A stretch of 46,158 nucleotides of DNA from an uncultured Alphaproteobacteria bacterium (GCA_902531755.1 CACAFI010000009.1:1-46158), one strand, 5' to 3'. Positions 26,618 through 39,951 are shown, counted from the stretch's first letter. Numbers and translations: made by a program. The notes: generated by a model from the letters alone, not told the origin.

Positions 26618-27031
26618 CTACCAGTCCTGCCTAATAACAAAACGGCATTTTACTGGAAGCTTCATTGCGGCCAATCTCAGACCTTCCTTTGCTATTAATT
26701 CAGATACTCCATCGACCTCAAACATAATTCTACCTGGCTTAACCTTTGCGACCCAACGATCGACAGAACCTTTTCCTTTACCCATTCTTACCTCTATAGG
26801 TTTGGCGGTTACAGGGACGTCAGGAAATATTCTTATCCATACTCTGCCCTGTCTCTTCATATGCCGCGTAAGAGCTCTTCGCGCAGCCTCAATTTGCCTA
26901 GCCGTAATCCTTTCAGGCTCCGTAGCTTTCAATGCATAATTACCGAAATTAACAGAGTACCCACCTTTTGCCATCCCATGTATGCGACCCTTATGCTGTT
27001 TTCGAAACTTAGTTTTTTTTGGCTGTAACAT
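26618..27031 (-). CDS. rplP: 50S ribosomal protein L16
   Basis: The 137-residue protein starts [19 protein letters not shown] and contains [20 protein letters not shown] and [20 protein letters not shown]. The Arg in the [10 protein letters not shown] loop matches the region hydroxylated by YcfD in E. coli. It binds near the A-site tRNA elbow. It starts only 2 bases after the rpsC stop. Confidence 0.97.
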   Translation of the reverse strand: MLQPKKTKFRKQHKGRIHGMAKGGYSVNFGNYALKATEPERITARQIEAARRALTRHMKRQGRVWIRIFPDVPVTAKPIEVRMGKGKGSVDRWVAKVKPGRIMFEVDGVSELIAKEGLRLAAMKLPVKCRFVIRQDW

Positions 27032-27033
27032 TC

Positions 27034-27759
27034 TTAATTTGCTCTTTCCTGCGGTATATTTACACTTTTTTGAAGTCTCGATGGGCTCTCTTTAAGCTCA
27101 CTTAACCTTCTGTCTCTTGCAGAAGGATCATGCTCCATGATATCACCTTTAAAAATCCAGACTTTCACGCCTATGATGCCATAAGCTGTACTACTCTCAG
27201 CTACACAATAATCTATATCAGCACGAAGCGTATGTCTTGGCACCCTGCCCTCGGAATACCATTCTGTTCTTGCTATTTCTGCACCACCTAAACGACCTGA
27301 AATATCTACTCTTATGCCCAATGCCCCCATGCGCATGGCGTTTTGTACCGCTCTCTTCATTGCTCGCCTGAAAGACACTCTTCTTTCTAGTTGCTGAGCA
27401 ATACTCTCAGCTACAAGCGCTGCATCAGTTTCTGGCTTTCGCACTTCCAGAACGTTTAACAACAACTCGCTACCAGTCAATTTAGAAAGAGCATTTCTCA
27501 AAGTTTCAATATCAGAACCTTTTTTTCCTATGATTACTCCTGGCCTAGCAGCGTGTATTGTAACTCTACATTTTTTGTGGGGCCTCTCGATAACTACTCG
27601 ACTAATACCCGCTTGGGAACAATTTACCTTAACGTACTTACGAATTTGCAAGTCTTGGTGTAATAGCTCCCCAAACTCACGTCTCCCAGCGAACCAAACG
27701 CTTTCCCAAGTTCTATTAACCTGAAGTCGTAATCCAATAGGATTTATTTTCTGTCCCAT
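27034..27759 (-). CDS. rpsC: 30S ribosomal protein S3
   Basis: The 241-residue protein starts [20 protein letters not shown]. It has a KH domain with [14 protein letters not shown] (the GxxG loop) and a C-terminal domain with [21 protein letters not shown]3 lines the mRNA entry and has helicase activity with S4 and S5. The tail after the core is charged and short. It follows rplV by 4 bases. Confidence 0.97.
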   Translation of the reverse strand: MGQKINPIGLRLQVNRTWESVWFAGRREFGELLHQDLQIRKYVKVNCSQAGISRVVIERPHKKCRVTIHAARPGVIIGKKGSDIETLRNALSKLTGSELLLNVLEVRKPETDAALVAESIAQQLERRVSFRRAMKRAVQNAMRMGALGIRVDISGRLGGAEIARTEWYSEGRVPRHTLRADIDYCVAESSTAYGIIGVKVWIFKGDIMEHDPSARDRRLSELKESPSRLQKSVNIPQERAN

Positions 27760-27763
27760 AGGT

Positions 27764-28144
27764 TTATTCCTCTTCTCTATTCTCTCTAACTACTATTGTA
27801 ATTTGACTGAAAGGTTTCAGTATTCTTCCGTAGCGACCCCTCGCACGTGGTCGTCCTCTTTTGAGTACCATGTTTTTCCCAACATAAGCACTTTGGACAA
27901 TGAGCTCATCTACGTCAAGTCCATGATTATTCTCAGCGTTTGCTATGGCGCTTTGTAAGCAACTGGACACCTGTTTTGCTACGCGCTTCTTTGAAAATCT
28001 TAGATCAGATAGTGCTTTTGCAACGGGCTTATTTCTTATAAGTTGAGCAACAAGGTTAAGTTTTTGTGGACTAGTCTTTATCATTCTAAGTTTAGCTATA
28101 GCTTCGTTATCAGCAACTCTACGAGGGTTTTTCTCTTTGGACAT
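27764..28144 (-). CDS. rplV: 50S ribosomal protein L22
   Basis: The 126-residue protein has [20 protein letters not shown] and the beta-hairpin region [19 protein letters not shown] that reaches into the exit tunnel, where macrolide-resistance changes occur. I chose the ATG at 28144 ([10 protein letters not shown]); the longer frame to 28213 would run 65 bases into rpsS. Four bases separate it from rpsS. Confidence 0.96.
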   Translation of the reverse strand: MSKEKNPRRVADNEAIAKLRMIKTSPQKLNLVAQLIRNKPVAKALSDLRFSKKRVAKQVSSCLQSAIANAENNHGLDVDELIVQSAYVGKNMVLKRGRPRARGRYGRILKPFSQITIVVRENREEE

Positions 28145-28148
28145 CGGT

Positions 28149-28427
28149 TTATTTCCTTTTAGCTTTCTTGTCAGCTGCGTGACCATAATAAGTTCGTGTT
28201 GGACTATACTCACCCAGTTTTTGTCCTATCATTTCTTCTGAAACCATCACAGGTATGTGTTTGCGTCCATTGTAAACACCAAATGTTAATCCCACAAACT
28301 GTGGTAAGATGGTTGATCTTCGAGACCAAGTCTTTATTACTTCTTTACTACCTTTTTCCCTCACTATCTCCGCCTTTTTTAGAAGATGGGAATCAACAAA
28401 TGGTCCTTTCCACGCAGATCTAGCCAT
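28149..28427 (-). CDS. rpsS: 30S ribosomal protein S19
   Basis: The 92-residue protein starts [18 protein letters not shown] and contains [20 protein letters not shown] and [14 protein letters not shown], all standard. It forms a head complex with S13 and contacts the A-site finger bridge. It lies 1 base after rplB. Confidence 0.97.
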   Translation of the reverse strand: MARSAWKGPFVDSHLLKKAEIVREKGSKEVIKTWSRRSTILPQFVGLTFGVYNGRKHIPVMVSEEMIGQKLGEYSPTRTYYGHAADKKAKRK

Positions 28428-28428
28428 A

Positions 28429-29271
28429 TTATCTTCTTCCTTTCTTCTTTAAGTGTCGTGAACGTATGATATACTTGTCAGTATCCTTGTTTGACCGCGT
28501 CTTAGCTCCTTTAGTTGGCTTTCCCCAAGGTGTTACGGGATGTCTTCCACCTGATGTTCTACCCTCTCCTCCACCGTGAGGGTGATCGATTGGATTCATT
28601 ACAACACCTCGAACGGTTGGTCTTCTTCCTAGATATCTTGATCTACCAGCTTTCCCAAGGTTTTGGTTGGAATTATCCGGGTTGGAAACAGCCCCAACAG
28701 TACCCATGCATTCTTGCCTAACAACTCTTACCTCTCCTGAGGACAATCGCAATTGGGCATAGCCCCCATCTCTCCCGATAAATTGAGCATAGGTCCCAGC
28801 TGATCTTGCAATTTGTCCACCTTTTCCTTGCTTAAATTCGATATTATGAACTATTGTACCTACAGGCATACTTGAAAAAGGCATAGCATTCCCTGGCTTA
28901 ACATCAGCCTTCTCTGCAGATATTACAACGTCACCGACCTTAAGTCTCTGGGGAGCCAATATATAGGATTTTTGTTTATCCTCATAAACGATTAGTGCGA
29001 TGAAAGCCGATCTATTTGGGTCATATTCAATCCTCTCCACAGTAGCGGTAATTCCAGTTTTTGAGCGCTTAAAGTCTATCTCTCTATACAACCTTTTTGC
29101 ACCGCCGCCTTGATGCCTAACGGTGATCCGTCCTAGATTATTACGTCCACCTTTTTTGGTTAAACCTTTCGTAAGAGTTTTTTCAGGCCTACCCTTCCAT
29201 AAGCCAGACTTGTCAACTAGTACTAGACCTCTTTGTCCTGGTGATGTTGGTTTATAGTTCTTTAGCGCCAT
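28429..29271 (-). CDS. rplB: 50S ribosomal protein L2
   Basis: The 280-residue protein starts [20 protein letters not shown]. The signature [20 protein letters not shown] includes the conserved His near the peptidyl transferase centre (His229 in E. coli). L2 is required for subunit joining. It is 21 bases after rplW. Confidence 0.98.
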   Translation of the reverse strand: MALKNYKPTSPGQRGLVLVDKSGLWKGRPEKTLTKGLTKKGGRNNLGRITVRHQGGGAKRLYREIDFKRSKTGITATVERIEYDPNRSAFIALIVYEDKQKSYILAPQRLKVGDVVISAEKADVKPGNAMPFSSMPVGTIVHNIEFKQGKGGQIARSAGTYAQFIGRDGGYAQLRLSSGEVRVVRQECMGTVGAVSNPDNSNQNLGKAGRSRYLGRRPTVRGVVMNPIDHPHGGGEGRTSGGRHPVTPWGKPTKGAKTRSNKDTDKYIIRSRHLKKKGRR

Positions 29272-29292
29272 CTTTCCTACCTCTATACCTTA

Positions 29293-29580
29293 TCAAAGCC
29301 CGGAAGTAACATCTATCGTGTTACCCTCTTCTAGCATCACATAGGCTCGTTTCACGTCTCTCTGCTTTCCTAACTGACCACGAAAACGTTTTCTCTTGCC
29401 TTTCGATATACTTGTGTTGACTGCCTTCACCTTCACTTTAAAAAGTTCCTCAATAGCGTGCTTGATCTCGGCTTTATTAGAATTCATAGACACTTCAAAT
29501 ACTACTCCGCCGACTTCTGACGCTAGAGTTGCCTTTTCAGTGATAATCGGGCGGCGAATTATGTCGTAATTACTTTTCAT
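29293..29580 (-). CDS. rplW: 50S ribosomal protein L23
   Basis: The 95-residue protein starts with [15 protein letters not shown] and ends with [19 protein letters not shown] plus a short tail. It sits at the exit tunnel and docks trigger factor and SRP. Its ATG overlaps the rplD stop by 4 bases, so translation is coupled. Confidence 0.96.
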   Translation of the reverse strand: MKSNYDIIRRPIITEKATLASEVGGVVFEVSMNSNKAEIKHAIEELFKVKVKAVNTSISKGKRKRFRGQLGKQRDVKRAYVMLEEGNTIDVTSGL

Positions 29581-30200
29581 TGAAGCTTTTCCTCCAATTG
29601 CTTTAGCGCTGCTGAGGTTATCAACAAATGATCTCTCCTCAAAATATCGTAAACATTTATTCCATTTACACTCAGAACATCTCTATTGGTCAGTCTCTTG
29701 GTAAATTTTGCTAAGCCGTTTGCGTTTTCTTGGTCATCTATGATCAACATATTCTTCCAACCATACTTGTCGAAAATTTTAACCAAGTCCCTTGTTTTCT
29801 TAAAGTCAGCTTTTAGTTCGTCAACAAACACTACCTTTCCTGATGAGATCTTACTTGATAGGGCATGCTTTATTCCTAATTTTCTAAATTTTTTATTAAG
29901 GTCGTGGCTATGGCTTCTGGGTTTTGGGCCTTTATACACCCCTCCTTTCCTAAAAATCGGCGCATTTCTATCTCCGTGTCTTGCTCCACCAGTTCCCTTT
30001 TGCCTGTAAATCTTTGACTTTGAATAACTCCCCTCTGACCTCGTTTTTACCGAGTGGCTTCCCTGCTGTCTTCGAGCTAATTGCCATCTCACCACTCTAT
30101 TAAGGATATCTTTTCTTGGCTCTAAAGAAAAAATACCGTCTGATAAAGTGAAAGCCTTAGCCTTTCCTGTATTGATGTTCAGAAGCTCAGCTTTCATCAT
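29577..30200 (-). CDS. rplD: 50S ribosomal protein L4
   Basis: The 207-residue protein has the extended tunnel loop [20 protein letters not shown], where macrolide-resistance changes fall, and a C-terminal globular part ending [14 protein letters not shown]. In enterobacteria L4 represses its own S10 operon through a leader; here no such leader space exists before rpsJ. Two ATG codons in tandem (30200, 30197) are possible starts. Its 5' end overlaps rplC by 14 bases. Confidence 0.96.
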   Translation of the reverse strand: MMKAELLNINTGKAKAFTLSDGIFSLEPRKDILNRVVRWQLARRQQGSHSVKTRSEGSYSKSKIYRQKGTGGARHGDRNAPIFRKGGVYKGPKPRSHSHDLNKKFRKLGIKHALSSKISSGKVVFVDELKADFKKTRDLVKIFDKYGWKNMLIIDDQENANGLAKFTKRLTNRDVLSVNGINVYDILRRDHLLITSAALKQLEEKLQ

Positions 30201-30963
30201 CTTTTACCTTCTCAGTTTCAGGGTTTTCATCCAAAGGAACGCTTACCGACGCTTCTATTTCCACGTCTTTTTTATCATTCTCTTTAAGTTTAACTTTCAA
30301 CGCTGCAGGAGTGGGCGCATCCTTATTCAATGGTTTTTTTACCGAATCGGAAATAGTTACCCAACCTCCCTTAGCACCGGGAACAGCTCCTCTGACCAAT
30401 ATCACTCCAGTTTCCTCATTAGTACTTACTACTTCTAAATTTTGTGTAGTAACCCTTCTTGAGCCCATGTGCCCCGCCATTTTTTTACCCTTAAACACCC
30501 TCCCTGGGTCTTGGCACTGACCCGTTGAGCCATGCGACCTGTGTGAAATTGAAACACCGTGACTTGCTCTTAGACCTCCGAAATTATGTCTTTTCATTGC
30601 CCCTGCAAAGCCTTTACCTATTGAAACACCAGATACATCGACAAGTTGCCCCTCTACATAATGATTCGCAGTTATTTGTGAGCCTACTTCTATAAGGTTT
30701 TCACTTGACACTCTAAACTCTTTCAATACTCTCTTAACTTCAACATTGGATGCCGCAAAATAGCTCCTCATCGGTTTGCTAACATTTTTTGCCTTGGCTA
30801 GTCCTGACCCTAGTTGGACTGCGGTATAACCGTCCTTCTCCATTGTTCGTCTCGCTACTACCTTAAGGTCATCTAACAGAAGAACAGTAACAGGTACCTG
30901 TCTTCCATCTTCATTGAAGACCCTAGACATCCCTATTTTCTTTGCGATAACGCCCGTACGCAT
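30187..30963 (-). CDS. rplC: 50S ribosomal protein L3, with acidic C-terminal extension
   Basis: The protein starts [20 protein letters not shown], and the core contains [20 protein letters not shown] and the [20 protein letters not shown] block. The loop Gln of PrmB-type methylation lies in STGQCQDPG. At 258 residues it is about 50 longer than E. coli L3; the surplus is a C-terminal acidic/lysine tail ([13 protein letters not shown]). Such tails are common in alphaproteobacteria. It overlaps rplD by 14 bases. Confidence 0.96.
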   Translation of the reverse strand: MRTGVIAKKIGMSRVFNEDGRQVPVTVLLLDDLKVVARRTMEKDGYTAVQLGSGLAKAKNVSKPMRSYFAASNVEVKRVLKEFRVSSENLIEVGSQITANHYVEGQLVDVSGVSIGKGFAGAMKRHNFGGLRASHGVSISHRSHGSTGQCQDPGRVFKGKKMAGHMGSRRVTTQNLEVVSTNEETGVILVRGAVPGAKGGWVTISDSVKKPLNKDAPTPAALKVKLKENDKKDVEIEASVSVPLDENPETEKVKDDES

Positions 30964-30985
30964 ACGTATGTTGCTCCTTTTTACT

Positions 30986-31294
30986 TCAAAGTTTAATTTC
31001 TACGTCGACACCAGCCGCCAAGTCAAGCTTCATTAGAGCGTCAACAGTTTGAGGTGTAGGGTCGACAATATCCAAAAGTCTTTTATGGGTTCGCATCTCA
31101 AACTGTTCCCTACTTTTCTTATCTATGTGTGGACTTCTTAGAACAGTATACTTTTCTATTTTATTCGGTAGTGGTATTGGACCACGTACTTGAGCACCAG
31201 TACGCTTCGCTGTCGAAACGATTTCCTGCGTGCTGGTATCTAACACTCTATAATCAAATGCCTTTAGCCTTATTCGTATACTCTGGTTTTGCAT
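30986..31294 (-). CDS. rpsJ: 30S ribosomal protein S10 (NusE)
   Basis: The 102-residue protein starts [19 protein letters not shown] and has the conserved loop [20 protein letters not shown], then [16 protein letters not shown]10 also acts with NusB in antitermination and links NusG to the ribosome. It starts only 13 bases after the tuf stop, so there is no room for an S10-type leader. Confidence 0.97.
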   Translation of the reverse strand: MQNQSIRIRLKAFDYRVLDTSTQEIVSTAKRTGAQVRGPIPLPNKIEKYTVLRSPHIDKKSREQFEMRTHKRLLDIVDPTPQTVDALMKLDLAAGVDVEIKL

Positions 31295-31307
31295 CTACTT
31301 TTTCTCT

Positions 31308-32483
31308 CTATTCTATAATTTTTGATACAACACCGGCACCAACTGTTCTACCACCTTCTCTAATAGCAAATCTCAGCTTCTCTTCCATAGCTATCGGAGC
31401 GATCAGTTCGACTTCAAACTTTAGATTATCTCCAGGCATAACCATTTCCGTCCCAGAAGGAAGTTGAACCGTTCCCGTTACATCTGTCGTTCGAAAATAA
31501 AATTGTGGCCTGTAATTTCCAAAAAAAGGTGTATGTCTACCACCTTCATCTTTGGTGAGGATATAGGCCTCTGCTTCAAATTTAGTATGAGGGGTAACAG
31601 ATCCTGGTTTGACGAGACACTGTCCGCGCTCAACACCGTCTCGTTCAGTACCTCTCAATAGAGCACCAATGTTGTCACCGGCCTCGCCTCTATCTAGCAA
31701 CTTTCTAAACATCTCCACGCCAGTACAAACCGTCTTGGTCGTCTCTCTAATGCCAACTATTTCTATTTCGTCCCCATTGTTAATCACACCGCGCTCTACT
31801 CTTCCTGTAACAACGGTTCCTCTACCGGAGATAGAAAACACGTCCTCAATAGGCATCAAAAATGGTTGATCGATTGGTCTATCTGGGGTAGGGATGGAAT
31901 CATCAACCGCTTTCATAAGCTCAGCTATCTTTTTAGCACCAATCTCTTCATCTCTATCTTCCAAGGCAGCTAAAGCCGAGCCTGAAATAATAGGAATATC
32001 GTCTCCCGGAAACTCGTAAGATGAAAGCAATTCTCTAACTTCCATTTCAACCAACTCTAACAATTCAGGGTCATCAACCTGATCAACTTTGTTCAAAAAA
32101 ACAACTAATGCTGGAACACCTACTTGTCTTGCTAGTAATATATGCTCTCTCGTTTGGGGCATTGGCCCATCAGCTGCATTAACAACTAGAATTGCTCCAT
32201 CCATTTGTGCAGCCCCGGTAATCATATTCTTCACATAGTCAGCATGGCCAGGACAATCTACGTGTGCATAATGCCTTGCTTCTGTTTCATATTCTACGTG
32301 GGCGGTTGATATGGTTATTCCCCTAGCTTTCTCTTCAGGCGCATTATCAATTTGATCATATGCTTTAAAGTCTCCAAATTGTTTGGTTATAGCTGCCGTT
32401 AGTGTAGTTTTTCCATGGTCAACGTGTCCAATAGTTCCAACGTTGACATGGGGTTTATTCCGTTCGAATTTTTCTTTTGCCAT
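31308..32483 (-). CDS. tuf: Elongation factor Tu
   Basis: The 391-residue GTPase delivers aminoacyl-tRNA. G1 is GHVDHGKT (19-26), switch II is DCPGH (76-80), G4 is NKVD (131-134) and G5 is SGSALAAL. The C-terminal barrel contains [20 protein letters not shown]. It sits between fusA and rpsJ; another copy elsewhere in the genome is possible but cannot be seen here. Confidence 0.98.
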   Translation of the reverse strand: MAKEKFERNKPHVNVGTIGHVDHGKTTLTAAITKQFGDFKAYDQIDNAPEEKARGITISTAHVEYETEARHYAHVDCPGHADYVKNMITGAAQMDGAILVVNAADGPMPQTREHILLARQVGVPALVVFLNKVDQVDDPELLELVEMEVRELLSSYEFPGDDIPIISGSALAALEDRDEEIGAKKIAELMKAVDDSIPTPDRPIDQPFLMPIEDVFSISGRGTVVTGRVERGVINNGDEIEIVGIRETTKTVCTGVEMFRKLLDRGEAGDNIGALLRGTERDGVERGQCLVKPGSVTPHTKFEAEAYILTKDEGGRHTPFFGNYRPQFYFRTTDVTGTVQLPSGTEMVMPGDNLKFEVELIAPIAMEEKLRFAIREGGRTVGAGVVSKIIE

Positions 32484-32518
32484 TTTTTTCTCCTCTTATC
32501 TAAAATTCCTTATTGGCT

Positions 32519-34636
32519 TTATGCAAATTTGGCTTGTATTTCTTCAGAAATATTTGATGGGACAGCCTCATACTTGTCGAAAATCATCGTAAACTGAGCC
32601 CTTCCTGACGACATAGATCTTAGATTGTTTATATAGCCAAACATGTTTGCAAGCGGCACAAGTGCATTAACTACTATCGCGTTTCCTCTCGTTTCCTGCC
32701 CGGTGACCATACCACGACGGGATGTCAAATCACCAATAATGTTACCGGTGTATTCATCAGGCGTTACTACTTCTACCTTCATTATTGGTTCCAAAAGCTT
32801 TGCTCCCGCCTTCTTTAAACCATCTCTCATAGCCGATCTCGAAGCGATCTCGAATGCCAGTACACTTGAGTCAACATCATGTTGAGCACCATCGATTAGG
32901 GCAACTTTAAAGTCTATTACTGGAAAACCTGCTAATGGGCCACTATCCATCACAGATTGTATACCTTTTTCTACTCCAGGTATGTACTCTTTGGGGACTG
33001 CTCCTCCCACAATTTTACTCTCAAATGAGTATCCTTCTCCAGGAACGGTTGGCGATATTATCAACTTTACTCTTGCAAACTGACCCGCTCCTCCAGACTG
33101 CTTTTTATGCGTATAATCAATTTCAGCCTCATTACTTACTGTCTCCCTGTAAGCAACTTGCGGTGCCCCTATGTTAGCCTCCACTTTGAATTCTCTCTTG
33201 AGCCTATCAACCAAAATATCCAAATGCAGTTCGCCCATGCCCTTCATTATTGTCTGCCCAGACTCCAGATCAGTTTCAACTCTAAAAGAAGGGTCTTCTG
33301 CAGCTAATCTCTGCAATCCCGCCGACATTTTCTCTTGGTCGTTTTTAGTTTTAGGCTCAACTGCAATCTCGATCACTGGATCAGGAAAGGTCATGGTTTC
33401 GAGAACCACCGGTTTAACTGGATCACATATAGTATCTCCCGTTGTTGTGTCTTTTAGACCTGCTAGTGCAATTATGTCTCCAGCGTAGGCTTCATCTATC
33501 TCTTCCCTGTTATTCGAATGCATCATCATCATCCGCCCAACACGCTCTTTCTTGCCTTTCGTAGAATTTAAAAAACTATCTCCTTTTTTTATAACCCCCG
33601 AATAAATACGAGTGAAAGTTAGAGAGCCAACAAAAGGGTCATTCATTATCTTAAACGCAAGCCCAGAAAATGGCTGGCTATCGTCCGCTGATCTCTCTAT
33701 ATTCCTCACTTCGCTTTCATCGCCTGGCTTAAATCCAATGTATGCAGGCACATCGAGGGGACCTGGCAAATAATCAATGACTGCATTTAGTAAGGGTTGG
33801 ACCCCCTTGTTCTTAAAAGCAGATCCACAAAGAACAGGTACGAATGCCATACTAAGCGTACCCTTTCGTAAAAGATCTCTTAAAGTCAATTCATCAGGCT
33901 CTTCTCCTTCAAGATACTTTTCCATTACCACATCATCCATTTCAACAGCAGTTTCGATCATCTCTGCTCTATACTTTTCAGCGGATTCGAGAAGATCGGA
34001 CCTGATATCCTGACAAGTCCAGCTTGCCCCAAGATCTTCTCCAGCCCAAGTCCACTCCTTCATGGTGACAAGGTCAATTACCCCTTCAAGGTTAGATTCC
34101 GAACCGATAGGAAGCTGAATCGGACATGGAATTGCTCCTGTTCTTTCTTTAATCATTTTTACACATTGAAAATAGTCAGCTCCTATTTTGTCCATCTTGT
34201 TCACAAACACAATCCGTGGGACTTTGTATCTGTCAGCTTGTCTCCACACAGTCTCCGTTTGGGGCTCTACACCAGCGTTAGCATCTAACACACAAACAGC
34301 TCCATCCAGAACGGCTAGTGATCTTTCTACTTCGATTGTAAAGTCGACGTGTCCAGGAGTATCGATTATGTTAAATCGGTGTTTTGGCGACAATATGTTC
34401 TCACCATCTTCTGTCCTCTCCCAAAATGTTGTAGTCGCTGCTGAAGTAATGGTTATACCTCTCTCCTGTTCCTGTTCCATCCAATCCATTGTTGCAGCGC
34501 CGTCATGGACTTCTCCTATTTTGTGAGACTTCCCTGTGTAATATAGTATCCTCTCAGTACACGTTGTTTTTCCAGCATCGATGTGAGCCATAATACCGAA
34601 GTTTCTGTAAAGGTTTAAAGTGTATTCTCTAGTCAT
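32519..34636 (-). CDS. fusA: Elongation factor G
   Basis: The 705-residue translocase has G1 AHIDAGKT (17-24), switch [11 protein letters not shown] and G4 NKMD. Later domains include the domain IV start VAYRETVSN and the tail block [20 protein letters not shown]. Its length is normal for the family. It lies between rpsG (13 bases) and tuf (35 bases) in the str group. Confidence 0.98.
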   Translation of the reverse strand: MTREYTLNLYRNFGIMAHIDAGKTTCTERILYYTGKSHKIGEVHDGAATMDWMEQEQERGITITSAATTTFWERTEDGENILSPKHRFNIIDTPGHVDFTIEVERSLAVLDGAVCVLDANAGVEPQTETVWRQADRYKVPRIVFVNKMDKIGADYFQCVKMIKERTGAIPCPIQLPIGSESNLEGVIDLVTMKEWTWAGEDLGASWTCQDIRSDLLESAEKYRAEMIETAVEMDDVVMEKYLEGEEPDELTLRDLLRKGTLSMAFVPVLCGSAFKNKGVQPLLNAVIDYLPGPLDVPAYIGFKPGDESEVRNIERSADDSQPFSGLAFKIMNDPFVGSLTFTRIYSGVIKKGDSFLNSTKGKKERVGRMMMMHSNNREEIDEAYAGDIIALAGLKDTTTGDTICDPVKPVVLETMTFPDPVIEIAVEPKTKNDQEKMSAGLQRLAAEDPSFRVETDLESGQTIMKGMGELHLDILVDRLKREFKVEANIGAPQVAYRETVSNEAEIDYTHKKQSGGAGQFARVKLIISPTVPGEGYSFESKIVGGAVPKEYIPGVEKGIQSVMDSGPLAGFPVIDFKVALIDGAQHDVDSSVLAFEIASRSAMRDGLKKAGAKLLEPIMKVEVVTPDEYTGNIIGDLTSRRGMVTGQETRGNAIVVNALVPLANMFGYINNLRSMSSGRAQFTMIFDKYEAVPSNISEEIQAKFA

Positions 34637-34649
34637 GCTTCTATTTCCG

Positions 34650-35129
<480 letters not shown>

Positions 35130-35133
35130 TCAC

Positions 35134-35505
35134 TTATTTTGGTTTCTTTGCGCCATACTTTGATCGGCGCTGTTTTCTGTCTTTTACTCCCTGGGTGTCG
35201 AGCACTCCTCTAAGTACATGATAGCGTACTCCAGGCAAATCTTTTACTCTTCCGCCTCTAATAAGCACTACTGAATGCTCTTGAAGATTATGTGCTTCTC
35301 CTGGTATGTAAGAGATTACTTCATATCCATTTGTTAATCTCACCTTTGCAACCTTACGCATTGCAGAATTTGGTTTTTTTGGAGTTGTTGTGTAAACTCT
35401 GGTACAGACGCCTCTCTTTTGAGGGCAGGCCTGCAGGTGCATCGACTTTTGTCTGTATGTTCTGGGCTTCCTCGGTTTTCTTATCAACTGTTGTATAGTC
35501 GGCAT
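35134..35505 (-). CDS. rpsL: 30S ribosomal protein S12
   Basis: The 123-residue protein starts [20 protein letters not shown]. The decoding loops are [10 protein letters not shown], with Lys43 in the streptomycin-sensitive form, and [13 protein letters not shown], with Lys88 and Asp89 (the methylthiolation site). It is the first gene of the str group, 206 bases downstream of rpoC, with a candidate promoter in that gap. Confidence 0.98.
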   Translation of the reverse strand: MPTIQQLIRKPRKPRTYRQKSMHLQACPQKRGVCTRVYTTTPKKPNSAMRKVAKVRLTNGYEVISYIPGEAHNLQEHSVVLIRGGRVKDLPGVRYHVLRGVLDTQGVKDRKQRRSKYGAKKPK

Positions 35506-35636
35506 TTTTGCCCTTAACCTTCCTTAAAACAGGTCAACAAAGACCCTTTTTTAACAACGCAGAGGATTAACTTATAAGTAATCGTGCCTTTTAAATTTTT
35601 GAATGTTTAATTACAGATTCAACGAATTTGCGCGAA

Positions 35637-35663
35637 TTTATAAAGTTAATTCATGACTGTCAA
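35637..35663 (-). promoter_or_regulatory. Candidate sigma-70 promoter for the rpsL-rpsG-fusA-tuf group
   Basis: On the minus strand a consensus TTGACA (35663-35658) is followed after 15 bases by TATAAA (35642-35637). It lies in the 206-base rpoC-rpsL gap and would leave a leader of about 125 bases before the rpsL ATG. The spacer is shorter than the ideal 17. Confidence 0.5.
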
Positions 35664-35679
35664 CACCAAATACTACTAA

Positions 35680-35717
35680 ACTTGCATTGTGTGACTTTTA
35701 TATCTTACAATTCAAGT
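35680..35717 (-). terminator. Hairpin across the rpoC stop codon (weak terminator candidate)
   Basis: ACTTGAATTGT and ACAATGCAAGT (minus strand, 35717-35707 and 35690-35680) pair at 10 of 11 positions around a 16-base loop; the first arm includes the rpoC TGA. Only a short T-rich stretch follows, so efficient termination is doubtful. It could instead affect transcript ends or stability between rpoC and rpsL. Confidence 0.35.
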
Positions 35718-38700
35718 GTTTTTAACATCTTCGCCAGTATCTTCAGCCTCTGTTTCAATATTTTCGGTCTGAGATCGCTCATTGAGAATTTGTAAATCAC
35801 GCATGGCCGCAACCTTTCTAATTTCTCTGGCTGTGCCTCCAGTGCCTGCTGGTATCAACCTACCGACTATAACATTTTCTTTAAGACCTATGAGCTTATC
35901 TTTTTTACCTTGGGTTGATGCTTCCGTTAATACTCTGGTTGTTTCTTGAAATGAGGCAGCAGAAATGAAACTTCTTGTTTGCAAACTTGCTTTAGTTATT
36001 CCTAGTAACACTGGACCGCCCTTAGCTGGCTCCAAGCCTTGCTCAGCGGCTTTTTCATTTGCTTCTAAAAATTCAGCCTTGTCTACCTGTTCACCTTTAA
36101 GCAATATGGTTCCTCCACTATCTGTTATTTCCCATTTTTGAAGCATTTGCCTAACAATGACCTCTATGTGCTTATCGTTTATCTTCACTCCTTGTAGCCT
36201 ATAAACATCTTGAACCTCGTTGATCATATACTCGGCTAAGGCTTCTACTCCCATTATTGCAAGGATGTCGTGGGGAGCAGGGTTACCATCCATAATATAT
36301 TCGCCTTTCTTAACGAAATCTCCCTCTTGCACTGGTATGTGTTTTCCTTTTGGAACAGTGTACTCAACTGCTTCGTCCTCATTCTCTTCAGGGATCACAG
36401 CAATAATTCTTTTGTTTTTGTAATCTTTTCCAAACCTTACATATCCGTCTTTCTCAGCTATTATTGCATGATCTTTCGGCCTTCGAGCTTCAAACAACTC
36501 GGCAACTCTAGGCAAACCACCGGTGATATCCTTTGTCTTAGCCCCCTCCCTAGGAATTCTTGCTAATACATCTCCAGGTTGAACTTGAGCTCCGTCTTCA
36601 ACTGACATTATAGCATCAACTGACATAGGGTGAAGAGCAGGATTGCCATTTTCGAGCTTTACTGGCTCCCCGGAGTCACTGTCAACAATTATAATCTCTG
36701 GCTGTAGCGAGCTACCTTTAGAAGACGATCTCCAGTCTGAAACTATTTTTTGTGATATTCCTGTAGCATCGTCTACATCTTCCCTCATCGATACCCCGGG
36801 GATCAAATCAACAAACTTTACTATACCGCCTTTTTCAGCGATTATTGGGAGCGTGTAAGGATCCCACTCGAAAAGCTTCTGACCTGCGGATATATTTTGT
36901 TTTTCTTTTACATAAAGTTTAGTCCCATATGAAAGCTTGTGAGAGCTAAGGGAAACACCCTTATCATTATTTATTATGAGCTCCATGCTACGGCTGGTCA
37001 CAATTTCTTCACCTAGACCGTTGGAAAGAATAGTGGCATTTTTGAATTCTACCACGCCACTATGATTGGACTGAACAAATGACTGTGATCCACCTTGTGC
37101 TATACCTCCTATATGAAAAGTTCTCATAGTGAGCTGCGTTCCTGGTTCACCAATTGATTGCGCAGCTATAATACCGACAGCCTCACCGGGATTAACTGAA
37201 GTTCCTCTGGCTAAATCTCTTCCATAGCAAGTCGCACATATCCCATCCTCAGCTTCACATGTTAGCGGTGATCGTATTTGTACCTTCGCGATATCTGCTT
37301 GTTCAACCAAATCGGCAATGCGCTCATCTATCATGGTGCCTTTGCTACATATTAGAATGTCATCCGTAGGGTGTTTTATATCTTCAGCTGCCACTCTACC
37401 TAGAATGCGCTCTGATAAAGTTGCTACTACTTCGCCATCACTAACTGCTGCCTCGCACTTGATTGATGTTTCAGTTCCACAGTCATTTATTCTAACAATA
37501 CAGTCTTGAGCAACATCAACCAGACGTCGCGTCAAATATCCTGAATTGGCTGTTTTCAATGCAGTATCAGCGAGTCCCTTTCTCGCACCATGTGTCGAGT
37601 TAAAATACTCTAAAACAGACAAACCCTCCTTAAAGTTTGCTATAATTGGTGTCTCAATAATAGCTCCAGACGGTTTTGCCATAAGGCCACGCATCCCGCC
37701 TAGTTGCTTCATTTGGGCAGGTGACCCTCGAGCTCCTGAGTGCGCCATCATATAAACTGAGTTAGGTTCTAATTCAGACCCATCTTCGTTTTTCTTGGTA
37801 GATGAAATATCATCCATCATAGCGTCCGCAACCAAATCTGAACATTTGGACCACGCGTCCACCACCTTATTATATTTTTCGCCTTGCGTAATTAGACCAT
37901 CCATATACTGTCTTTCGAAATCCTTCACTTGATCTCTTGTTTCATTTACAAACTTCCATTTTGTTTCTGGAATAACCATGTCATCCTTACCAAAGGAAAT
38001 GCCGGCCTTGAAAGCCTCATGGAAACCAAGTTGCATTATTTGATCACAAAATATTACAGATTCTTTTTGACCACAGTGCCTGTAAACAGTATCAATGACT
38101 TCGCCAACCTCTTTCTTCCTTAACAGTCGGTTTACGATCTCAAAAGGTGCTTTATGATTCTTGGGTAGTAATGCGCCTAGCCGAAGCCTACCAGGTGTAG
38201 TCTCAAATCTTTTAAAAAAAGTCGCTCCCTCACTGTCTATTTGCATGACCTTTGCTATTATCTTTGAATGCATATTGACCGCCCCAGCTTCAAGAGCATG
38301 TTCAACCTCGTCCACAGACGAGAAAATCATTCCTTCACCTATTTGCCCTTCTCTCATTAAAGAAATATAATATAAGCCTAAAACCATATCTTGGGAGGGT
38401 ACTATAATTGGCTTACCATTAGCTGGGGATAAAACATTATTTGTTGACATCATTAACACACGAGCTTCCAGCTGTGCCTCTAAGCTCAAAGGCACATGAA
38501 CAGCCATCTGATCACCATCAAAGTCAGCATTGAAAGCCGAACATACTAGAGGATGTAGGTTTATAGCTTTCCCTTCAATTAAAACTGGTTCAAAAGCTTG
38601 TATGCCCAGCCTATGAAGCGTAGGTGCACGATTGAGAAGTACTGGATGCTCTCTAATTACCTCCTCCAAAATATCCCAAACTTCTGGTCTTTCTCTTTCC

Positions 38701-39908
38701 ACCATTTTCTTTGCTTGCTTAACTGTAGAGGAAAGACCGCGAGCTTCTAGTTTTGAATAAATGAATGGTTTAAAAAGCTCGAGAGCCATCTTTTTTGGTA
38801 GCCCGCACTGATGTAGTTTTAGTCCGGGTCCTGTCACGATTACGGAACGACCTGAAAAGTCAACTCGCTTCCCTAAAAGATTCTGCCTAAACCGACCCTG
38901 TTTTCCCTTTAGCATATCAGAAAGCGATTTCAGGGGTCTTTTGTTCCCACCAGTTATCACTCGCCCACGCCGGCCATTATCAAAAAGTGCATCTACTGAC
39001 TCTTGAAGCATCCTTTTTTCATTTCTAATTATAATATCTGGCGCCTTCAATTCCATTAACCGTTTCAGTCTGTTATTTCGATTAATAACTCTCCTATAAA
39101 GATCATTTAGATCCGAGGTAGCAAACCTGCCACCGTCCAACGGAACCAAAGGTCTCAGCTCAGGCGGAATTACGGGGATTACTGTCATAATCATCCATTC
39201 AGGTTTGTTAGAGCTTTCCCTAAAATTTTCAACAAGCTTTAGCCTCTTTATGATCTTCTTTGGCTTAAGTTCACCGGTTGCCTCTTTGAGTTCCTCTCTA
39301 AGTCTTTCAGCTTCTGAATCGACGTCAATCGCCATAAGCATTTCTCTGATCGCTTCCGCCCCAATTCCTGCCTGAAAAGCATCCAGTCCATACTGATCTT
39401 GTGCATCAAGATATTCTTCCTCAGAAAGTAATTGGCCCGCCTTTAGATCCGTTAAACCAGGTTCTATCACTACATATTGCTCAAAATACAATATCCTCTC
39501 TAAATCTCGTAGAGTCATATCTAGCATTAATCCAATTCTTGACGGGAGCGACTTTAGGAACCAAATATGTGCCACGGGAGAAGCAAGTTCAATGTGACCC
39601 ATTCTTTCTCGCCTTACTTTTTGTAAAGTGACTTCCACTCCACACTTTTCACACGTAACTCCTCTGTATTTCATTCTTTTATACTTACCGCACAGACATT
39701 CGTAATCTTTTACTGGCCCAAATATTCTCGAACAAAACAAGCCATCTCTTTCGGGCTTGAATGTACGATAATTTATGGTTTCCGGCTTTTTTATTTCACC
39801 AAAAGACCAACTCAAAATTCTCTCAGGCGAGGCTATAGAAATTCTTATTTCATCGAAGGTCTTTAGCGTTTGTGGTTTGCCAAATGGATTTGTTATTTCT
39901 CTATTCAT
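35712..39908 (-). CDS. rpoC: RNA polymerase subunit beta-prime
   Basis: The 1398-residue subunit has the N-terminal zinc finger [20 protein letters not shown]. The absolutely conserved catalytic motif NADFDGD, which binds the active-site Mg, is near residues 459-465. The second zinc site includes [16 protein letters not shown]. The bridge and trigger helices follow ([39 protein letters not shown]). Its length is normal for proteobacteria. It starts 43 bases after rpoB, the usual pair. Confidence 0.99.
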   Translation of the reverse strand: MNREITNPFGKPQTLKTFDEIRISIASPERILSWSFGEIKKPETINYRTFKPERDGLFCSRIFGPVKDYECLCGKYKRMKYRGVTCEKCGVEVTLQKVRRERMGHIELASPVAHIWFLKSLPSRIGLMLDMTLRDLERILYFEQYVVIEPGLTDLKAGQLLSEEEYLDAQDQYGLDAFQAGIGAEAIREMLMAIDVDSEAERLREELKEATGELKPKKIIKRLKLVENFRESSNKPEWMIMTVIPVIPPELRPLVPLDGGRFATSDLNDLYRRVINRNNRLKRLMELKAPDIIIRNEKRMLQESVDALFDNGRRGRVITGGNKRPLKSLSDMLKGKQGRFRQNLLGKRVDFSGRSVIVTGPGLKLHQCGLPKKMALELFKPFIYSKLEARGLSSTVKQAKKMVERERPEVWDILEEVIREHPVLLNRAPTLHRLGIQAFEPVLIEGKAINLHPLVCSAFNADFDGDQMAVHVPLSLEAQLEARVLMMSTNNVLSPANGKPIIVPSQDMVLGLYYISLMREGQIGEGMIFSSVDEVEHALEAGAVNMHSKIIAKVMQIDSEGATFFKRFETTPGRLRLGALLPKNHKAPFEIVNRLLRKKEVGEVIDTVYRHCGQKESVIFCDQIMQLGFHEAFKAGISFGKDDMVIPETKWKFVNETRDQVKDFERQYMDGLITQGEKYNKVVDAWSKCSDLVADAMMDDISSTKKNEDGSELEPNSVYMMAHSGARGSPAQMKQLGGMRGLMAKPSGAIIETPIIANFKEGLSVLEYFNSTHGARKGLADTALKTANSGYLTRRLVDVAQDCIVRINDCGTETSIKCEAAVSDGEVVATLSERILGRVAAEDIKHPTDDILICSKGTMIDERIADLVEQADIAKVQIRSPLTCEAEDGICATCYGRDLARGTSVNPGEAVGIIAAQSIGEPGTQLTMRTFHIGGIAQGGSQSFVQSNHSGVVEFKNATILSNGLGEEIVTSRSMELIINNDKGVSLSSHKLSYGTKLYVKEKQNISAGQKLFEWDPYTLPIIAEKGGIVKFVDLIPGVSMREDVDDATGISQKIVSDWRSSSKGSSLQPEIIIVDSDSGEPVKLENGNPALHPMSVDAIMSVEDGAQVQPGDVLARIPREGAKTKDITGGLPRVAELFEARRPKDHAIIAEKDGYVRFGKDYKNKRIIAVIPEENEDEAVEYTVPKGKHIPVQEGDFVKKGEYIMDGNPAPHDILAIMGVEALAEYMINEVQDVYRLQGVKINDKHIEVIVRQMLQKWEITDSGGTILLKGEQVDKAEFLEANEKAAEQGLEPAKGGPVLLGITKASLQTRSFISAASFQETTRVLTEASTQGKKDKLIGLKENVIVGRLIPAGTGGTAREIRKVAAMRDLQILNERSQTENIETEAEDTGEDVKNT

Positions 39909-39951
39909 TTTTACATCCTATAAACTGTTAAAGTTTGCATTTCGCAAGTAA

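Noticed and set aside
28145..28213. Longer rplV start at 28213
   Set aside because: It would run 65 bases into rpsS; the MSKEKN start gives normal length.
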